Assembly: GCF_000193495.2 (NCBI RefSeq)
Contig: NZ_AP023410.1
Coordinates: 930,001 to 994,000 of the forward strand
Direction: 5' to 3'
From: Acetobacter aceti NBRC 14818
Lineage (GTDB): Bacteria > Pseudomonadota > Alphaproteobacteria > Acetobacterales > Acetobacteraceae
Length of the DNA stretch: 64,000 nt
Shown: piece by piece, positions 11,321-20,207 of the stretch
How the letters are laid out: each line of letters starts with the position of its first letter
Position numbering within the stretch: the first letter of the stretch is position 1
Notes under the pieces: generated by a model
What the model was told of the DNA's origin: nothing
Seen by the model: only the letters and a program-made list of their open reading frames with translations
Database searches by the model: none
Program-made: the position numbers and the translations under genes

Positions 11321-12985
11321 TCAGACAAGACTGTCTGATTTTCCGCGCAGCAGGCCGTTCGCCTGTCGTCCGGCCAGCGCGAGCGCCACCGCCTCCGCCA
11401 CGCGGATACCATCCATCGCCGCCGACATGATCCCGCCCGCGTAACCCGCGCCCTCTCCTGCAGGATAAAGCCCTGGCGTATTGAGACTTTCACCATCATC
11501 CTTGCGTGGAATTTTCAGGGGAGAAGACGTGCGCGTCTCCACACCTGTCATCACAGCATCCCCCAGAGCAAAACTCGACAGCTTGCTGGCGAAGACCGGC
11601 AAAGCCTCGCGAATGGCGGCACAGACAAAGTCAGGCAGGCAGGAATCAAGACTCGTGGGGGTCACACCGGGGCGATAGGACGGCGTAACAGTTCCCAGAT
11701 GCGTGGAAGGCCGTCCCGCAAGAAAATCCTCCACCCGCTGTCCCGGCGCCTTGTAATCACCGCCACCGGCAACAAATGCCTGACTTTCCCAGTGCCGCTG
11801 GAACGCTACACCCGCCAGCGGATCGTCTGGATAGTCCACACCGGGGCGCAGTTCGACAACAATCCCTGCATTGGCGTTTCGTTCGGCGCGGGAATACTGG
11901 CTCATCCCGTTGGTGACGACACGCTCCGGCTCGGACGTTGCTGCGACAACAGTGCCGCCCGGACACATGCAGAAGGAATAGACTCCTCGCCCCTCTTCCG
12001 TGCGGTGCACCAGCTTGTAATCGGCAGCACCGAGTATTTCGGACCCGGCCTGAGGCCCGAACTGATCCGCGTCGATCAGGGACTGGGGATGCTCGATCCG
12101 CACACCGATGGAGAACGGCTTGGCTTCCATCGCCACACCTTCCTCAGCCAGCATCTCGAACGTGTCGCGTGCGCTATGCCCCACGGCCATAATAACGTGA
12201 CGGGTCTGGATCTCCTCACCGTCCGACAGGCGGACGCCGCGAACCTGTCTCTTTTCATCCAGAAGCAACTGCTCAACCCGCGTGTAAAACCGGTAGGTTC
12301 CGCCCGCAGCCTCGATTTCCCTGCGCATATGCTCGACCATCGAGACCAGTCGGAACGTGCCGATATGCGGCTTGGAGAGATAAAGAATTTCTTCCGGAGC
12401 CCCGGCACGAACAAACTCGTCGAGCACCTTGCGACCCAGATGACGGGCATCGTTCACCCGGGTGTAGAGCTTGCCGTCCGAAAAGGTGCCTGCTCCGCCC
12501 TCGCCGAACTGCACATTGCTTTCCGGTGTCAGTTCCGATTTGCGCCAAAGCGCGAATGTATCGACTGTCCGTTCGCGCACAGGTTTGCCGCGTTCGAGAA
12601 TGATCGGTTTCAGGCCCATCTGCGCCAGAATGAGCGCCGCCATCAGGCCGCAGGGACCAGCGCCCACAACCACAGGACGCTGAAAATCCGGCTGCGCGAG
12701 CAACGCCGGAACATCCACATCCACAGGTTCATAGCGCGTTTCAGGCGTGACCTTGATCTGTGGGTCATCACTGTGTTGGCTCAGGATCGCCGCTTCATCC
12801 GGCACCGTGCAGTCCAGCGTATAGACCAGAAAGATACGTCCCCGTTTGCGAGCGTCATATCCACGACGGGCAACGGAAAACGCGCCTATATCCGATACGC
12901 TCACTCCCAGACGCTGGGCCAGCGCTTCAGGCAGGGCGTCCGGAGCATGGTCCAGCGGCAGACGGATCTCGCTGACTCGGATCAT
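11321..12985 (-). CDS. Uncharacterised FAD-dependent dehydrogenase (COG2509-like)
   Basis: A 554-residue flavoprotein. Residues about 1-95 form a small alpha/beta domain with RRGYDARKRGRI. The FAD-binding Rossmann motif follows (VVVGAGPCGLMAALILAQMG, about residue 107), then a central QFGEGGAGTFSDGKL segment and a C-terminal second dinucleotide region with GLYPAGEGAGYAGGIMSAAMDG. That layout is typical of the bacterial family annotated as NAD(P)/FAD-dependent oxidoreductase, whose substrate is unknown. AGGAGC lies just before the ATG. It lies 102 bp downstream of aroC, with a hairpin in the gap. Confidence 0.85.
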   Translation of the reverse strand: MIRVSEIRLPLDHAPDALPEALAQRLGVSVSDIGAFSVARRGYDARKRGRIFLVYTLDCTVPDEAAILSQHSDDPQIKVTPETRYEPVDVDVPALLAQPDFQRPVVVGAGPCGLMAALILAQMGLKPIILERGKPVRERTVDTFALWRKSELTPESNVQFGEGGAGTFSDGKLYTRVNDARHLGRKVLDEFVRAGAPEEILYLSKPHIGTFRLVSMVEHMRREIEAAGGTYRFYTRVEQLLLDEKRQVRGVRLSDGEEIQTRHVIMAVGHSARDTFEMLAEEGVAMEAKPFSIGVRIEHPQSLIDADQFGPQAGSEILGAADYKLVHRTEEGRGVYSFCMCPGGTVVAATSEPERVVTNGMSQYSRAERNANAGIVVELRPGVDYPDDPLAGVAFQRHWESQAFVAGGGDYKAPGQRVEDFLAGRPSTHLGTVTPSYRPGVTPTSLDSCLPDFVCAAIREALPVFASKLSSFALGDAVMTGVETRTSSPLKIPRKDDGESLNTPGLYPAGEGAGYAGGIMSAAMDGIRVAEAVALALAGRQANGLLRGKSDSLV

Positions 12986-12998
12986 GGGAACAGCTCCT

Positions 12999-13031
12999 GT
13001 AAGGCGATAAGGGACACGCCTGTCGCCTTAC
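12999..13031 (-). repeat. Stem-loop between aroC and the FAD oxidoreductase gene
   Basis: GTAAGGCGA (12999-13007) pairs with TCGCCTTAC (13023-13031) across a 15-base loop. On the minus strand the stem ends a few bases before the AGGAGC ribosome site of the downstream gene. No uridine run follows, so a role in mRNA processing or in limiting read-through or translation is as likely as termination. Confidence 0.45.
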
Positions 13032-13087
13032 GGATTTGCGGCCGATTTGAAAAGGGAGAGTCTCTGTTCAGGCGCAGGAAGGGCGCG

Positions 13088-14164
13088 TCACAGACGGCCG
13101 ACCTGCCCACGATGACGCAGCAGATGATCTGCCAGAACACAGGCCAGCATCGCCTCGCCAACCGGAACTGCACGGATGCCGACACAAGGGTCATGACGCC
13201 CCTTGGTGATGACATTGACATCCTCGCCTGCGCGATTGACCGAATGCACCGGGATCAGCATGGAACTGGTCGGCTTGACGGCAAAGCGTGCGACGATCGG
13301 CTGCCCCGTGGAGATGCCGCCGAGAATGCCGCCCGCATGATTGCTCTGGAAAGCGACTTCTCCGTCCTCCATCCGCATGGCGTCCGCATTTTCCGGGCCT
13401 TCGTAAGCAGCGGTCTCGAAGCCATCACCGATTTCAACTGCCTTGACGGCGTTGATGCTCATTAGAGCGGCGGCAAGATCGGCGTCCAACTTGCCATATA
13501 GTGGCGCACCGAGACCCGCCGGAACACCTTCCGCGACCACCTCGACGACCGCGCCAACAGAGGAACCCGCCTTGCGGATACCGCCCAGATACTCTTCCCA
13601 GACGGGAACGCTCTCCGGGTCCGGTGAGAAGAAGGGATTGCGCTCCACCTCGCTCCAGTCCCAGCGACTGCGGTCGATGGCATGCTTGCCAATCTGCACC
13701 AGAGCGCCACGAATACGGATATTTTCCCCGAGCACACGTCGTGCAATCGCACCTGCCGCGACACGCATCGCCGTTTCGCGGGCAGAAGAACGGCCACCGC
13801 CCCGATAATCGCGAATGCCATATTTGGTCTGATAGGCCAGATCAGCATGACCGGGGCGGAAGGTCTGGGCGATATCGCCGTAATCCTTGGACCGCTGGTC
13901 GGTATTCTCGATTACCAGCGAAATCGGCGTGCCTGTGGTCTGGCCCTCAAACACACCCGAGCAGATTTTCACCTGATCCGGCTCGCGACGTTGAGTCGTG
14001 AAAGAGGACTGGCCCGGGCGACGCTTGTCGAGAAACGGCTGGATGTCCTCTTCGGTCAGACTCAGCAGCGGCGGACAGCCATCCACCACGCATCCGATCG
14101 CCGGCCCGTGACTCTCGCCCCAGGTCGTGACACGGAACATATGCCCGAACGTGTTGTAGGACAT
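13088..14164 (-). CDS. aroC: Chorismate synthase
   Basis: A 358-residue FMN-dependent enzyme converting 5-enolpyruvylshikimate-3-phosphate to chorismate, the last common step of aromatic amino-acid synthesis. Seen: the start [20 protein letters not shown] (signature 1), the [16 protein letters not shown] segment, [20 protein letters not shown] with RSSARETA (signature 2), and a C-terminal [13 protein letters not shown] (signature 3). Length is normal. It lies 18 bp downstream of fabI on the same strand, so the two are probably co-transcribed. Confidence 0.98.
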   Translation of the reverse strand: MSYNTFGHMFRVTTWGESHGPAIGCVVDGCPPLLSLTEEDIQPFLDKRRPGQSSFTTQRREPDQVKICSGVFEGQTTGTPISLVIENTDQRSKDYGDIAQTFRPGHADLAYQTKYGIRDYRGGGRSSARETAMRVAAGAIARRVLGENIRIRGALVQIGKHAIDRSRWDWSEVERNPFFSPDPESVPVWEEYLGGIRKAGSSVGAVVEVVAEGVPAGLGAPLYGKLDADLAAALMSINAVKAVEIGDGFETAAYEGPENADAMRMEDGEVAFQSNHAGGILGGISTGQPIVARFAVKPTSSMLIPVHSVNRAGEDVNVITKGRHDPCVGIRAVPVGEAMLACVLADHLLRHRGQVGRL

Positions 14165-14182
14165 CCCTGACCGCTCCCGTTC

Positions 14183-15019
14183 TTACTCGCCAGCTACCGA
14201 AATATCCGGAGCCTTCGGGTTCTTCATGCCGATAATATGATAGCCGCTATCGACATGGTGTACCTCACCGGTCACACCACGGGAAAGGTCGGACAGCATA
14301 TAAAGACCGGCGCCCCCTACTTCCTCCAGCGCCACATTCCGCGCAAGGGGTGAATTATGCTCGTTCCATTTGAGAATATAGCGGAAATCGCCAATGCCAC
14401 TTGCTGCCAGCGTCTTGATCGGCCCTGCGGAGATTGCATTGACGCGGATACCGTCGCTCCCCAGATCCATCGCCATGTAACGTACGGACGCTTCGAGAGC
14501 AGCCTTGGCGACACCCATGACGTTATAATGCGGCATGACGCGCTCGGCCCCGAGATAGGACAGGGTCAGCAGCGAACCACCATTCTTCATCAGGGCAGCC
14601 GCACGACGGGCGACAGCTGTGAAGGAATAGCAGGAGATATCAAGTGCAGTGGAGAAAGCTTCACGCGGTGTATCGACGTAACGTCCACGCAGATACTGTT
14701 TGTCGGCCCATCCAATAGCGTGCACGACAAAATCAAGACCACCCCATTCCTTCTCGATTACTGTGAACGTTTCATCAATCGCCGCATCGTCAGACACATC
14801 ACACGGCAGGACGAGGTTTGAACCAATGCTGTCGGCAAGAGGACGCACGCGCTTGCCCAGAGCCTCTCCCTGATAGGTGAAGGCCAGTTCACCACCCTGC
14901 TCAGCAACGGCTTTTGCGATGGCCCATGCAATGGAGCGATCATTCGCCACGCCCATGACAAGCCCCTTCTTTCCGCGCATCAGGGTGCCGCCAGCCGGTG
15001 CAAGGGTGTCCTCAGTCAT
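14183..15019 (-). CDS. fabI: Enoyl-[acyl-carrier-protein] reductase (NADH), FabI
   Basis: A 278-residue short-chain dehydrogenase-type enoyl-ACP reductase, the last step of each fatty-acid elongation cycle and the triclosan/isoniazid-class target family. Seen: the divergent glycine motif GVANDRSIAWAIAK, the catalytic Tyr/Lys in YNVMGVAK (Y-x6-K), SYLGAERVMPHYN, and AGPIKTLAASGI. The start at 15019 is preceded by AGAGG, and homology begins within 15 residues. The frame stays open to 15172, but those residues are cysteine-rich and unlike the family. Divergent from pdxH (123 bp), followed by aroC. Confidence 0.97.
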   Translation of the reverse strand: MTEDTLAPAGGTLMRGKKGLVMGVANDRSIAWAIAKAVAEQGGELAFTYQGEALGKRVRPLADSIGSNLVLPCDVSDDAAIDETFTVIEKEWGGLDFVVHAIGWADKQYLRGRYVDTPREAFSTALDISCYSFTAVARRAAALMKNGGSLLTLSYLGAERVMPHYNVMGVAKAALEASVRYMAMDLGSDGIRVNAISAGPIKTLAASGIGDFRYILKWNEHNSPLARNVALEEVGGAGLYMLSDLSRGVTGEVHHVDSGYHIIGMKNPKAPDISVAGE

Positions 15020-15142
15020 AAAAAAACCTCTACCACTACAGTAATGACAAGATGGCACGGGTCGTTGCACAACAAACGTGCGGGAACAAGCCCGAGCAGA
15101 ACAAGAATCCTTTCCACTCGTGACAGAGAACGGGGAACATCC

Positions 15143-15781
15143 ATGAGCACTTCCAGCGATGAAGCACCACAAACCCCTGAAAATCAGCCATTAATCGATC
15201 TTTCAGCTGATCCGTTCGATCTTTTTTCTGCATGGATAAAGGATGCGGAAGCATCCGAACCGAATGACCCGAATGCAATGACTCTCGCCACAGTCTCACC
15301 GGAAGGACGACCTTCCGCACGTATCATTCTCCTCAAGGGATTTGATAAAAAGGGGTATTGTTTCTACACCAATCTGGAAAGCCGCAAGGGACGTGAACTG
15401 ACCGCAACCCCGGTTGCCGCCCTGTTGTTCCACTGGAAAAGCCTGCGACGCCAGATCCGCATCGAAGGCACTGTTGCACCCGTGACGCCGGAAGAAGCAG
15501 ACGCCTATTTTGCAACGCGTCGTCGCATGTCGCAGATCGGCGCCATTGCTTCCGACCAGTCGCGTCCCCTGCCCGATCGCGCTACCTTCGAAAAGCGCAT
15601 CCATGATGTAGAAGAGAAGTATGCCGGTCAGGATATACCCCGGCCCGCCAACTGGTCAGGCTTCCGTCTGACGCCTGATCGTTTTGAATTCTGGCAGGAT
15701 CGCCCTTATCGTCTGCATGACCGCGCCATCTGGGTTCGTCATGGCGCGGACGCATGGGACGTGACGCGTCTCTATCCATAA
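15143..15781 (+). CDS. pdxH: Pyridoxamine/pyridoxine 5'-phosphate oxidase
   Basis: A 212-residue FMN flavoprotein that oxidises PNP or PMP to pyridoxal phosphate, the last step of the vitamin B6 pathway. Seen: NAMTLATVSPEGRPSARIILLKG near the N-terminus, the FMN-contact FYTNLESRKGRELTA, the RRQIRIEG strand, and the C-terminal PDRFEFWQDRPYRLHDR that shapes the substrate site. The ATG at 15143 has GGGGAA just upstream; the open frame begins earlier at 15044. A GNAT gene follows 26 bp later and may share the transcript. Confidence 0.96.
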   Translation: MSTSSDEAPQTPENQPLIDLSADPFDLFSAWIKDAEASEPNDPNAMTLATVSPEGRPSARIILLKGFDKKGYCFYTNLESRKGRELTATPVAALLFHWKSLRRQIRIEGTVAPVTPEEADAYFATRRRMSQIGAIASDQSRPLPDRATFEKRIHDVEEKYAGQDIPRPANWSGFRLTPDRFEFWQDRPYRLHDRAIWVRHGADAWDVTRLYP

Positions 15782-15807
15782 GACAATTATTATTCGGAGG
15801 CTGTCAC

Positions 15808-16254
15808 ATGAATATTCCGCTGGTCATAAGGGACGTCCAGGCTTCCGATGAAATCGCATGGCTCCGGTTATGGGCAGCCTATAACCGGTTTTACGAAGCG
15901 ACAGTAGCGCCTGATGTGACTGATCGCACATGGAAGCGCCTGCTTGACGCTACCAATCCTCTTTTCTGCCGCGTTGCTGAAAAAGCAGGAGAAGTTATCG
16001 GCTTTGCCAATAACGTTCTGCATGAAGGCACATGGGTCGCAGAACCGATCTGTTATCTAGAAGATCTGTTTGTGACGCCTGAGGCCCGTGGCGGCGGCGT
16101 GGGTCGCGCCCTGATCCGGGATCTTGTCGATCTGGGCAGGACGCGGCACTGGTCACGGCTTTACTGGCACACAAGGGAAAACAATCCAGCCCGCAAACTT
16201 TATGATGAGTTTGTCAAAGCGGATGATTTTGTAAGGTATCGGATGGATCTTTAG
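15808..16254 (+). CDS. GNAT family N-acetyltransferase
   Basis: A 148-residue acyl-CoA-dependent N-acetyltransferase. The core acetyl-CoA pyrophosphate loop is RGGGVGRAL, following the strand CYLEDLFVTPEA. The C-terminal part (WHTRENNPARKLYDEF) matches the usual motif-B helix of small-molecule GNATs. The start at 15808 is set by CGGAGG seven bases upstream. The substrate cannot be told from sequence. It lies directly behind pdxH. Confidence 0.9.
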   Translation: MNIPLVIRDVQASDEIAWLRLWAAYNRFYEATVAPDVTDRTWKRLLDATNPLFCRVAEKAGEVIGFANNVLHEGTWVAEPICYLEDLFVTPEARGGGVGRALIRDLVDLGRTRHWSRLYWHTRENNPARKLYDEFVKADDFVRYRMDL

Positions 16255-16274
16255 GTTTTCTTGTCAGTATAGCA

Positions 16275-16346
16275 AGCTATCTGAAGTGTCATGAACCATC
16301 CGGGCGGATTATCTCAACTGATATCCGCACAAAAATTCAGATAGCT
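16275..16346. repeat. Long-loop inverted repeat between convergent genes
   Basis: AGCTATCTGAA (16275-16285) and TTCAGATAGCT (16336-16346) are perfect complements 50 bases apart, in the gap between the GNAT and transporter stops. No clear uridine run follows either arm. It could be part of a bidirectional stop or a scar. Confidence 0.4.
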
Positions 16347-16434
16347 CAAAGACACATCATGCTTTTTATAAGAAATCTTTTACAGAAACCAAACCAGAAG
16401 TCCGATTTGTTTGGTGACAGAGCCGCCCAAAAGG

Positions 16435-17919
16435 TCATGATTTGCGATTGTTGGCAGCCTGCTGCCCGATATTCGTGTAAAAGGTTCCGGACCGGAGTGC
16501 GCCTTCAATTTCTTCCAGTGTGGTTCCTGCTGTTTCAGGCACGTATTTCCATACGAAGACAAAGGCAGCGACGTTGATAAAGCCGAACAGCCAGAAGGTG
16601 CCAGTCGTGCCGAGCGCCTCAACAAGAGACAGTGTCACAAGGGAAACAAGCGTGTCAGATAGCCATACCGTTGCACTCGCCAGTCCCATGGCCTTGCTGC
16701 GGATGCAGAGAGGGAAGACTTCGGCTGCGATCAGCCAGACAGCTACGGAAAGCGAGCCGAAATTAAAGAAGATATAGCCCAGAAGCGATGCAACCATGAG
16801 GATCAGGCGACCGCCGGTCAGCGGTGCGGAACTCAGGAAAACGGCTCCCAGCAGGAACAGGGAGAGAGCGGCCATCGGCAGCATGGCGAGCATCATGCGG
16901 CGGCGGCCGACCTTGTCGATCAATGCAATTCCCATTGCCGTCGTGATTGTGGAGGTGACGCCCACGGACACCGATGTCAGCAGGGCGGCGGAATGAACAA
17001 GTCCGGCCTGCGACAGGATGATGGGAGCATAATAGACAATGACATTCGGGCCGGAGAGCTGTGAAAAGGCGGCGACCCCAAGAGCTGCGATCAGAGCGGG
17101 ACGTACCCAGCGCTGTTTCAGATCCGATCCTGTGGAGCCTGTCTGTTTCTTGTGATCGACTGTCAGGACATCATCCAGTTCCTGACGCACAAGATCCTTG
17201 TGTCCGCGCAGTTTGTAGAGGATCGAGACGGCTCGCGGTTCATGCTCGTGATGCAGCAGCCATCGCGGGCTTTCCGGCAGAAAGAACATGCCAAGGCCAA
17301 GCAGCATTGCCGGAATGGCGCCGAGCATGAACATGGCCCGCCACGCACCTGCGCCACCCGACAGTTCATATCCGACAAGGAAAGCCAGCAGCAGTCCAAG
17401 CGAAAAGACGAGCTGAAACAGCGACACCAGTCCACCACGTCGGGAGGCCGGGGCCAGCTCCGCGACGTAGACCGGAACAATCTGCGTTGTCGCACCAATT
17501 GCCGCGCCCAGCCACAGACGGGCGGCAATCAGCGTGCTGACATTGGGGGCCAGTCCGCAGCCCACGGAGGCTGCGATAAATATGCCGGCCGCGACCATGA
17601 TGGCCGGGCGTCTGCCCCAACGATCCGAAACAGGCCCACTCAGCAGAGCGCCAAAAACAGCGCCGATATTGAGGGAGGCCGCCACCCATTCCTGTCCTGC
17701 GGTGGACAGTGAAAAGGTCTTCGTCACAAAAATCAGGGCGGAGGCGATGATCCCGGTGTCGTAGCCGAACAGGAGGCCGCCCACTGCGGCCACTGCTGCG
17801 GCCATGGACACATACCGGCGCGCGGAGCGGGTCTGGTCACCCTGATGCCCCATGTCAGACAGTGCTGTCAGGGCGCGTTTATGTTTGTGCGAATGCGGTT
17901 GATCCACGGCGGCTGGCAT
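16435..17919 (-). CDS. MFS transporter, sugar-porter family
   Basis: A 494-residue, 12-helix major facilitator. Seen: GGLLFGYDTGIIASAL in helix 1, the GPVSDRWGRRPAI loop 2-3 signature, the PVYVAELAPASRRG segment, FLPESPRWLL at the end of the N-half, a second loop signature DKVGRRRMM, and VPETAGTTLEEIE at the C-terminus. These are hallmarks of the XylE/GalP sugar-porter family, so it is probably a proton symporter for a sugar, polyol or cyclitol. GGAAGGAGC precedes the start. It is the last gene of a minus-strand set with an AroE-like dehydrogenase and a LacI regulator, which suggests it imports that enzyme's substrate. Confidence 0.93.
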   Translation of the reverse strand: MPAAVDQPHSHKHKRALTALSDMGHQGDQTRSARRYVSMAAAVAAVGGLLFGYDTGIIASALIFVTKTFSLSTAGQEWVAASLNIGAVFGALLSGPVSDRWGRRPAIMVAAGIFIAASVGCGLAPNVSTLIAARLWLGAAIGATTQIVPVYVAELAPASRRGGLVSLFQLVFSLGLLLAFLVGYELSGGAGAWRAMFMLGAIPAMLLGLGMFFLPESPRWLLHHEHEPRAVSILYKLRGHKDLVRQELDDVLTVDHKKQTGSTGSDLKQRWVRPALIAALGVAAFSQLSGPNVIVYYAPIILSQAGLVHSAALLTSVSVGVTSTITTAMGIALIDKVGRRRMMLAMLPMAALSLFLLGAVFLSSAPLTGGRLILMVASLLGYIFFNFGSLSVAVWLIAAEVFPLCIRSKAMGLASATVWLSDTLVSLVTLSLVEALGTTGTFWLFGFINVAAFVFVWKYVPETAGTTLEEIEGALRSGTFYTNIGQQAANNRKS

Positions 17920-17957
17920 ATGGGAAGCTCCTTCCCCTGTAATGGAAAACGCTGTTT

Positions 17958-18821
17958 TCAGCTTGCGCCGGACACACCGAAAATATCACGCAGGGTCTTT
18001 TTCATGACGTCTGCGTCAAGGGTTTTGCCAAGCCACAATTCCACGCCGATCACGCCCTGATTGACCAGCATGCCCAGACCATCAAGTGGTGTGCAGCCTT
18101 TTTCGCGTGCCTCACGCAGAAGGCGCGTCATCGGCGGGTTTGGAATAACGTCTGCAACAATCTGGCCTTTTTTCAGAGTGCTGAGGTCGATTTCAGGAAG
18201 CGCATTCGCATCGCCAAGCCCTACCGAGGTTGCGTTGATGACAACATCCGTGCCGACAGGAATCTGGACCTTTCCTTCCCATGGGGTGGCTGTTGTCTCA
18301 CTGTCAGTGTTGTCCCGCACCAGAGCCGCAATGGTTTCAGCCTTGGCGGCGTCACGGTTGACCACGGTTATGTGGGCTGCACCAGCCAGCCCCAGTTCCA
18401 CGGCAATGGCGCGTGCGGCTCCACCAGCACCAAGCAGGAAAATCTTCTTGCCCGCTGGATCAACCACATCCTTGAGAGAGGCCAGAAAGCCTTTGCCGTC
18501 CGTATTGTTGCCGATCGTCCTGCCGTCACGAATGGTGACGCAGTTCACGGCGCCAATGATTCTGGCTGCATCGGTCAGTGCGTCGAGATGTTCGATAACC
18601 GCCACCTTGTGGGGAAGCGAGCAGTTGAAACCGACCCACTCCATGGCGACTGCCCCCTTCACTGCGTCTGCCAGATTGCTGGCCTGCACGTCGCAGTTGA
18701 TGTAGCGCGCATCAATCCCGGCGTGATGATAGGCTGCCTCGATCATGGCGACTGTCGGGTTGTCGGCGCAGGGCGTGGAGAAGGATCCGGTAAGGATGCT
18801 GCGAAAATTCTGGTCGCTCAT
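17958..18821 (-). CDS. Shikimate dehydrogenase family protein (atypical AroE paralogue)
   Basis: A 287-residue member of the shikimate/quinate dehydrogenase family. Present: the catalytic Lys motif NCSLPHK, the partner Asp motif NNTDGKGF, the Rossmann loop LLGAGGAARAIAVELG, and NRDAAKAE, whose NR pair fits NADP binding. Odd: the N-terminal substrate loop, normally with an SxS motif (HSLSP-like), is replaced by TGSFSTPCADN, so the substrate may not be shikimate. AGGAGCC precedes the ATG at 18821. It lies between a LacI regulator and a sugar-porter gene, unlike a biosynthetic aroE. A catabolic or sugar-acid/cyclitol role is therefore plausible but unproven. Confidence 0.82.
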   Translation of the reverse strand: MSDQNFRSILTGSFSTPCADNPTVAMIEAAYHHAGIDARYINCDVQASNLADAVKGAVAMEWVGFNCSLPHKVAVIEHLDALTDAARIIGAVNCVTIRDGRTIGNNTDGKGFLASLKDVVDPAGKKIFLLGAGGAARAIAVELGLAGAAHITVVNRDAAKAETIAALVRDNTDSETTATPWEGKVQIPVGTDVVINATSVGLGDANALPEIDLSTLKKGQIVADVIPNPPMTRLLREAREKGCTPLDGLGMLVNQGVIGVELWLGKTLDADVMKKTLRDIFGVSGAS

Positions 18822-18850
18822 ACGGGGCTCCTGACTGGTAGCAAATAGTT

Positions 18851-18866
18851 TTGCATAGCTATGCAA
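18851..18866. promoter_or_regulatory. Perfect 16-bp palindrome, candidate LacI-family operator
   Basis: TTGCATAGCTATGCAA is an exact palindrome 30 bp upstream of the AroE-like start codon and downstream of the LacI-type gene. Size, symmetry and a central G/C step fit operators of LacI-family regulators. It would sit in or near the operon promoter, so repression by the adjacent regulator is the simplest reading. I saw only one copy. Confidence 0.6.
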
Positions 18867-18907
18867 GACAACACGCTTTTCAGGGGCGGATGCAACCCCT
18901 TCCTCGT

Positions 18908-19942
18908 TCAGAGAGGAAGGCGCGTGCTTCCACGTTCGATCAATTTCGCGTCAATGATGTGAGTGTGCGAATGGGAACTATCTTTTGCCTGAAAGGCTTT
19001 TTCAAGCAGTTCTAGAGCGCGGGCGACCATTTTCCCGGTGCACTGGTCGAACGATGTCAGATCGTAACTGCGCCATGCCGCCTGTGGGATATTATCGTAC
19101 CCCAGCATGATGACGTCGTCAGGGCAGCGCAGGTCCATTTCTTCCCTGAGAGCGTCCATCGCACCGCATGCCATCATGTCGTTGCTGGCAAAGAGGCTGT
19201 CCGGCCGGATGCCCTGCCTTTTCAGGCTCAGCATGGCTTCATAGCCGCTGTCATAGGTGTCATCACCCTGCAGACGGGTCAGTTCGATATGGCTTGCGCC
19301 TGTTTGCTGCAGGCCCTGCAAAAACCCTTCGCCACGCGCAAGGGAAGCTGCATTTCGCTCGGGTCCAGCCAGCCACACCGGACGCACGCGGCCTTTTTCC
19401 ATGATGAGGTGTGCAGCGGCGAAACCCGCTCCGTGATTGTCGGAGTTGATGGTCGAAATCCATGGCCCGACCAGAGACGAGTTGAAGCAGACAACCGGAA
19501 TCCGGAGTCTGGACAAGGCTTGCGCCACCGTCTTCGAGCCGATTGCCAGTGACGTGACAATGGCGTCGATCCGGTAGCTCACCAACTGGTCGAGCGCATT
19601 ATCAAGGGTCAGGGCGTCATCGACATGCATGAGAAGCACCTGAAGGCCGTTTTCCCGCAATGCGGTCGCCAGACGCTCCAGAGCCGTAGCATAAAACGGA
19701 TTTTCCAGACCACCGATGACCACGCCCACCATGCAGGATCGGCCCGACAGCATGATGGCCGGGATGCGGTTTGGTCGGTATCCGAGGCTCTCCGCAGCGG
19801 CCAGAACCTTCTGTTTCGTCTGGTCCGAAATGCTGGACCCGGGAGAGAACGCCCGTGAGACTGCTGACTGGGAGACACCGGCCAACCGGGCGACATCAAT
19901 GGATGTGACAGCGCGAATGACGGCCTGCTCCTGCGTAACCAT
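18908..19942 (-). CDS. LacI family transcriptional regulator
   Basis: About 344 residues. The N-terminal HTH is SIDVARLAGVSQSAVSRAFS, followed by the hinge helix around SLGYRPNRIPAIMLSG. A periplasmic-binding-protein-like effector domain follows (VGVVIGGLENPFYATALE; then ASNDMMACGAMDAL). It likely controls the dehydrogenase and transporter genes downstream on the same strand, and a perfect palindrome lies between them. The effector is probably the transported sugar-like compound. The start is ambiguous: ATG at 19942 or an in-frame GTG at 19978 that adds 12 residues; neither has a strong ribosome site. Confidence 0.92.
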   Translation of the reverse strand: MVTQEQAVIRAVTSIDVARLAGVSQSAVSRAFSPGSSISDQTKQKVLAAAESLGYRPNRIPAIMLSGRSCMVGVVIGGLENPFYATALERLATALRENGLQVLLMHVDDALTLDNALDQLVSYRIDAIVTSLAIGSKTVAQALSRLRIPVVCFNSSLVGPWISTINSDNHGAGFAAAHLIMEKGRVRPVWLAGPERNAASLARGEGFLQGLQQTGASHIELTRLQGDDTYDSGYEAMLSLKRQGIRPDSLFASNDMMACGAMDALREEMDLRCPDDVIMLGYDNIPQAAWRSYDLTSFDQCTGKMVARALELLEKAFQAKDSSHSHTHIIDAKLIERGSTRLPL

Positions 19943-20207
19943 GCTTACCGCGGACTGTACGCCATACACGCCCCTCACGCCATGCCGGCACCGAGCAAGT
20001 ATGCCCTCTCACGATCCCTTTCAAAGAAAGATCTATTTTTATTACATACCAAAGTATTAGAAATCACCCCAGACTGTTACTCATTTCCCCTATTCACATC
20101 TTGCTGTTCTCAAATCATCACATATTTCTCAGTACCGTAACTTTTGGCCATTTCGCGCGTTTATCCAGTACAGCAAGAGCAATAAGTCCTAACGGCAGGA
20201 GCGCATC

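Noticed and set aside
11699-13465. 588-codon plus-strand frame opposite the FAD oxidoreductase and aroC
   Set aside because: It crosses two well-identified minus-strand genes and shows no family motif or ribosome site.
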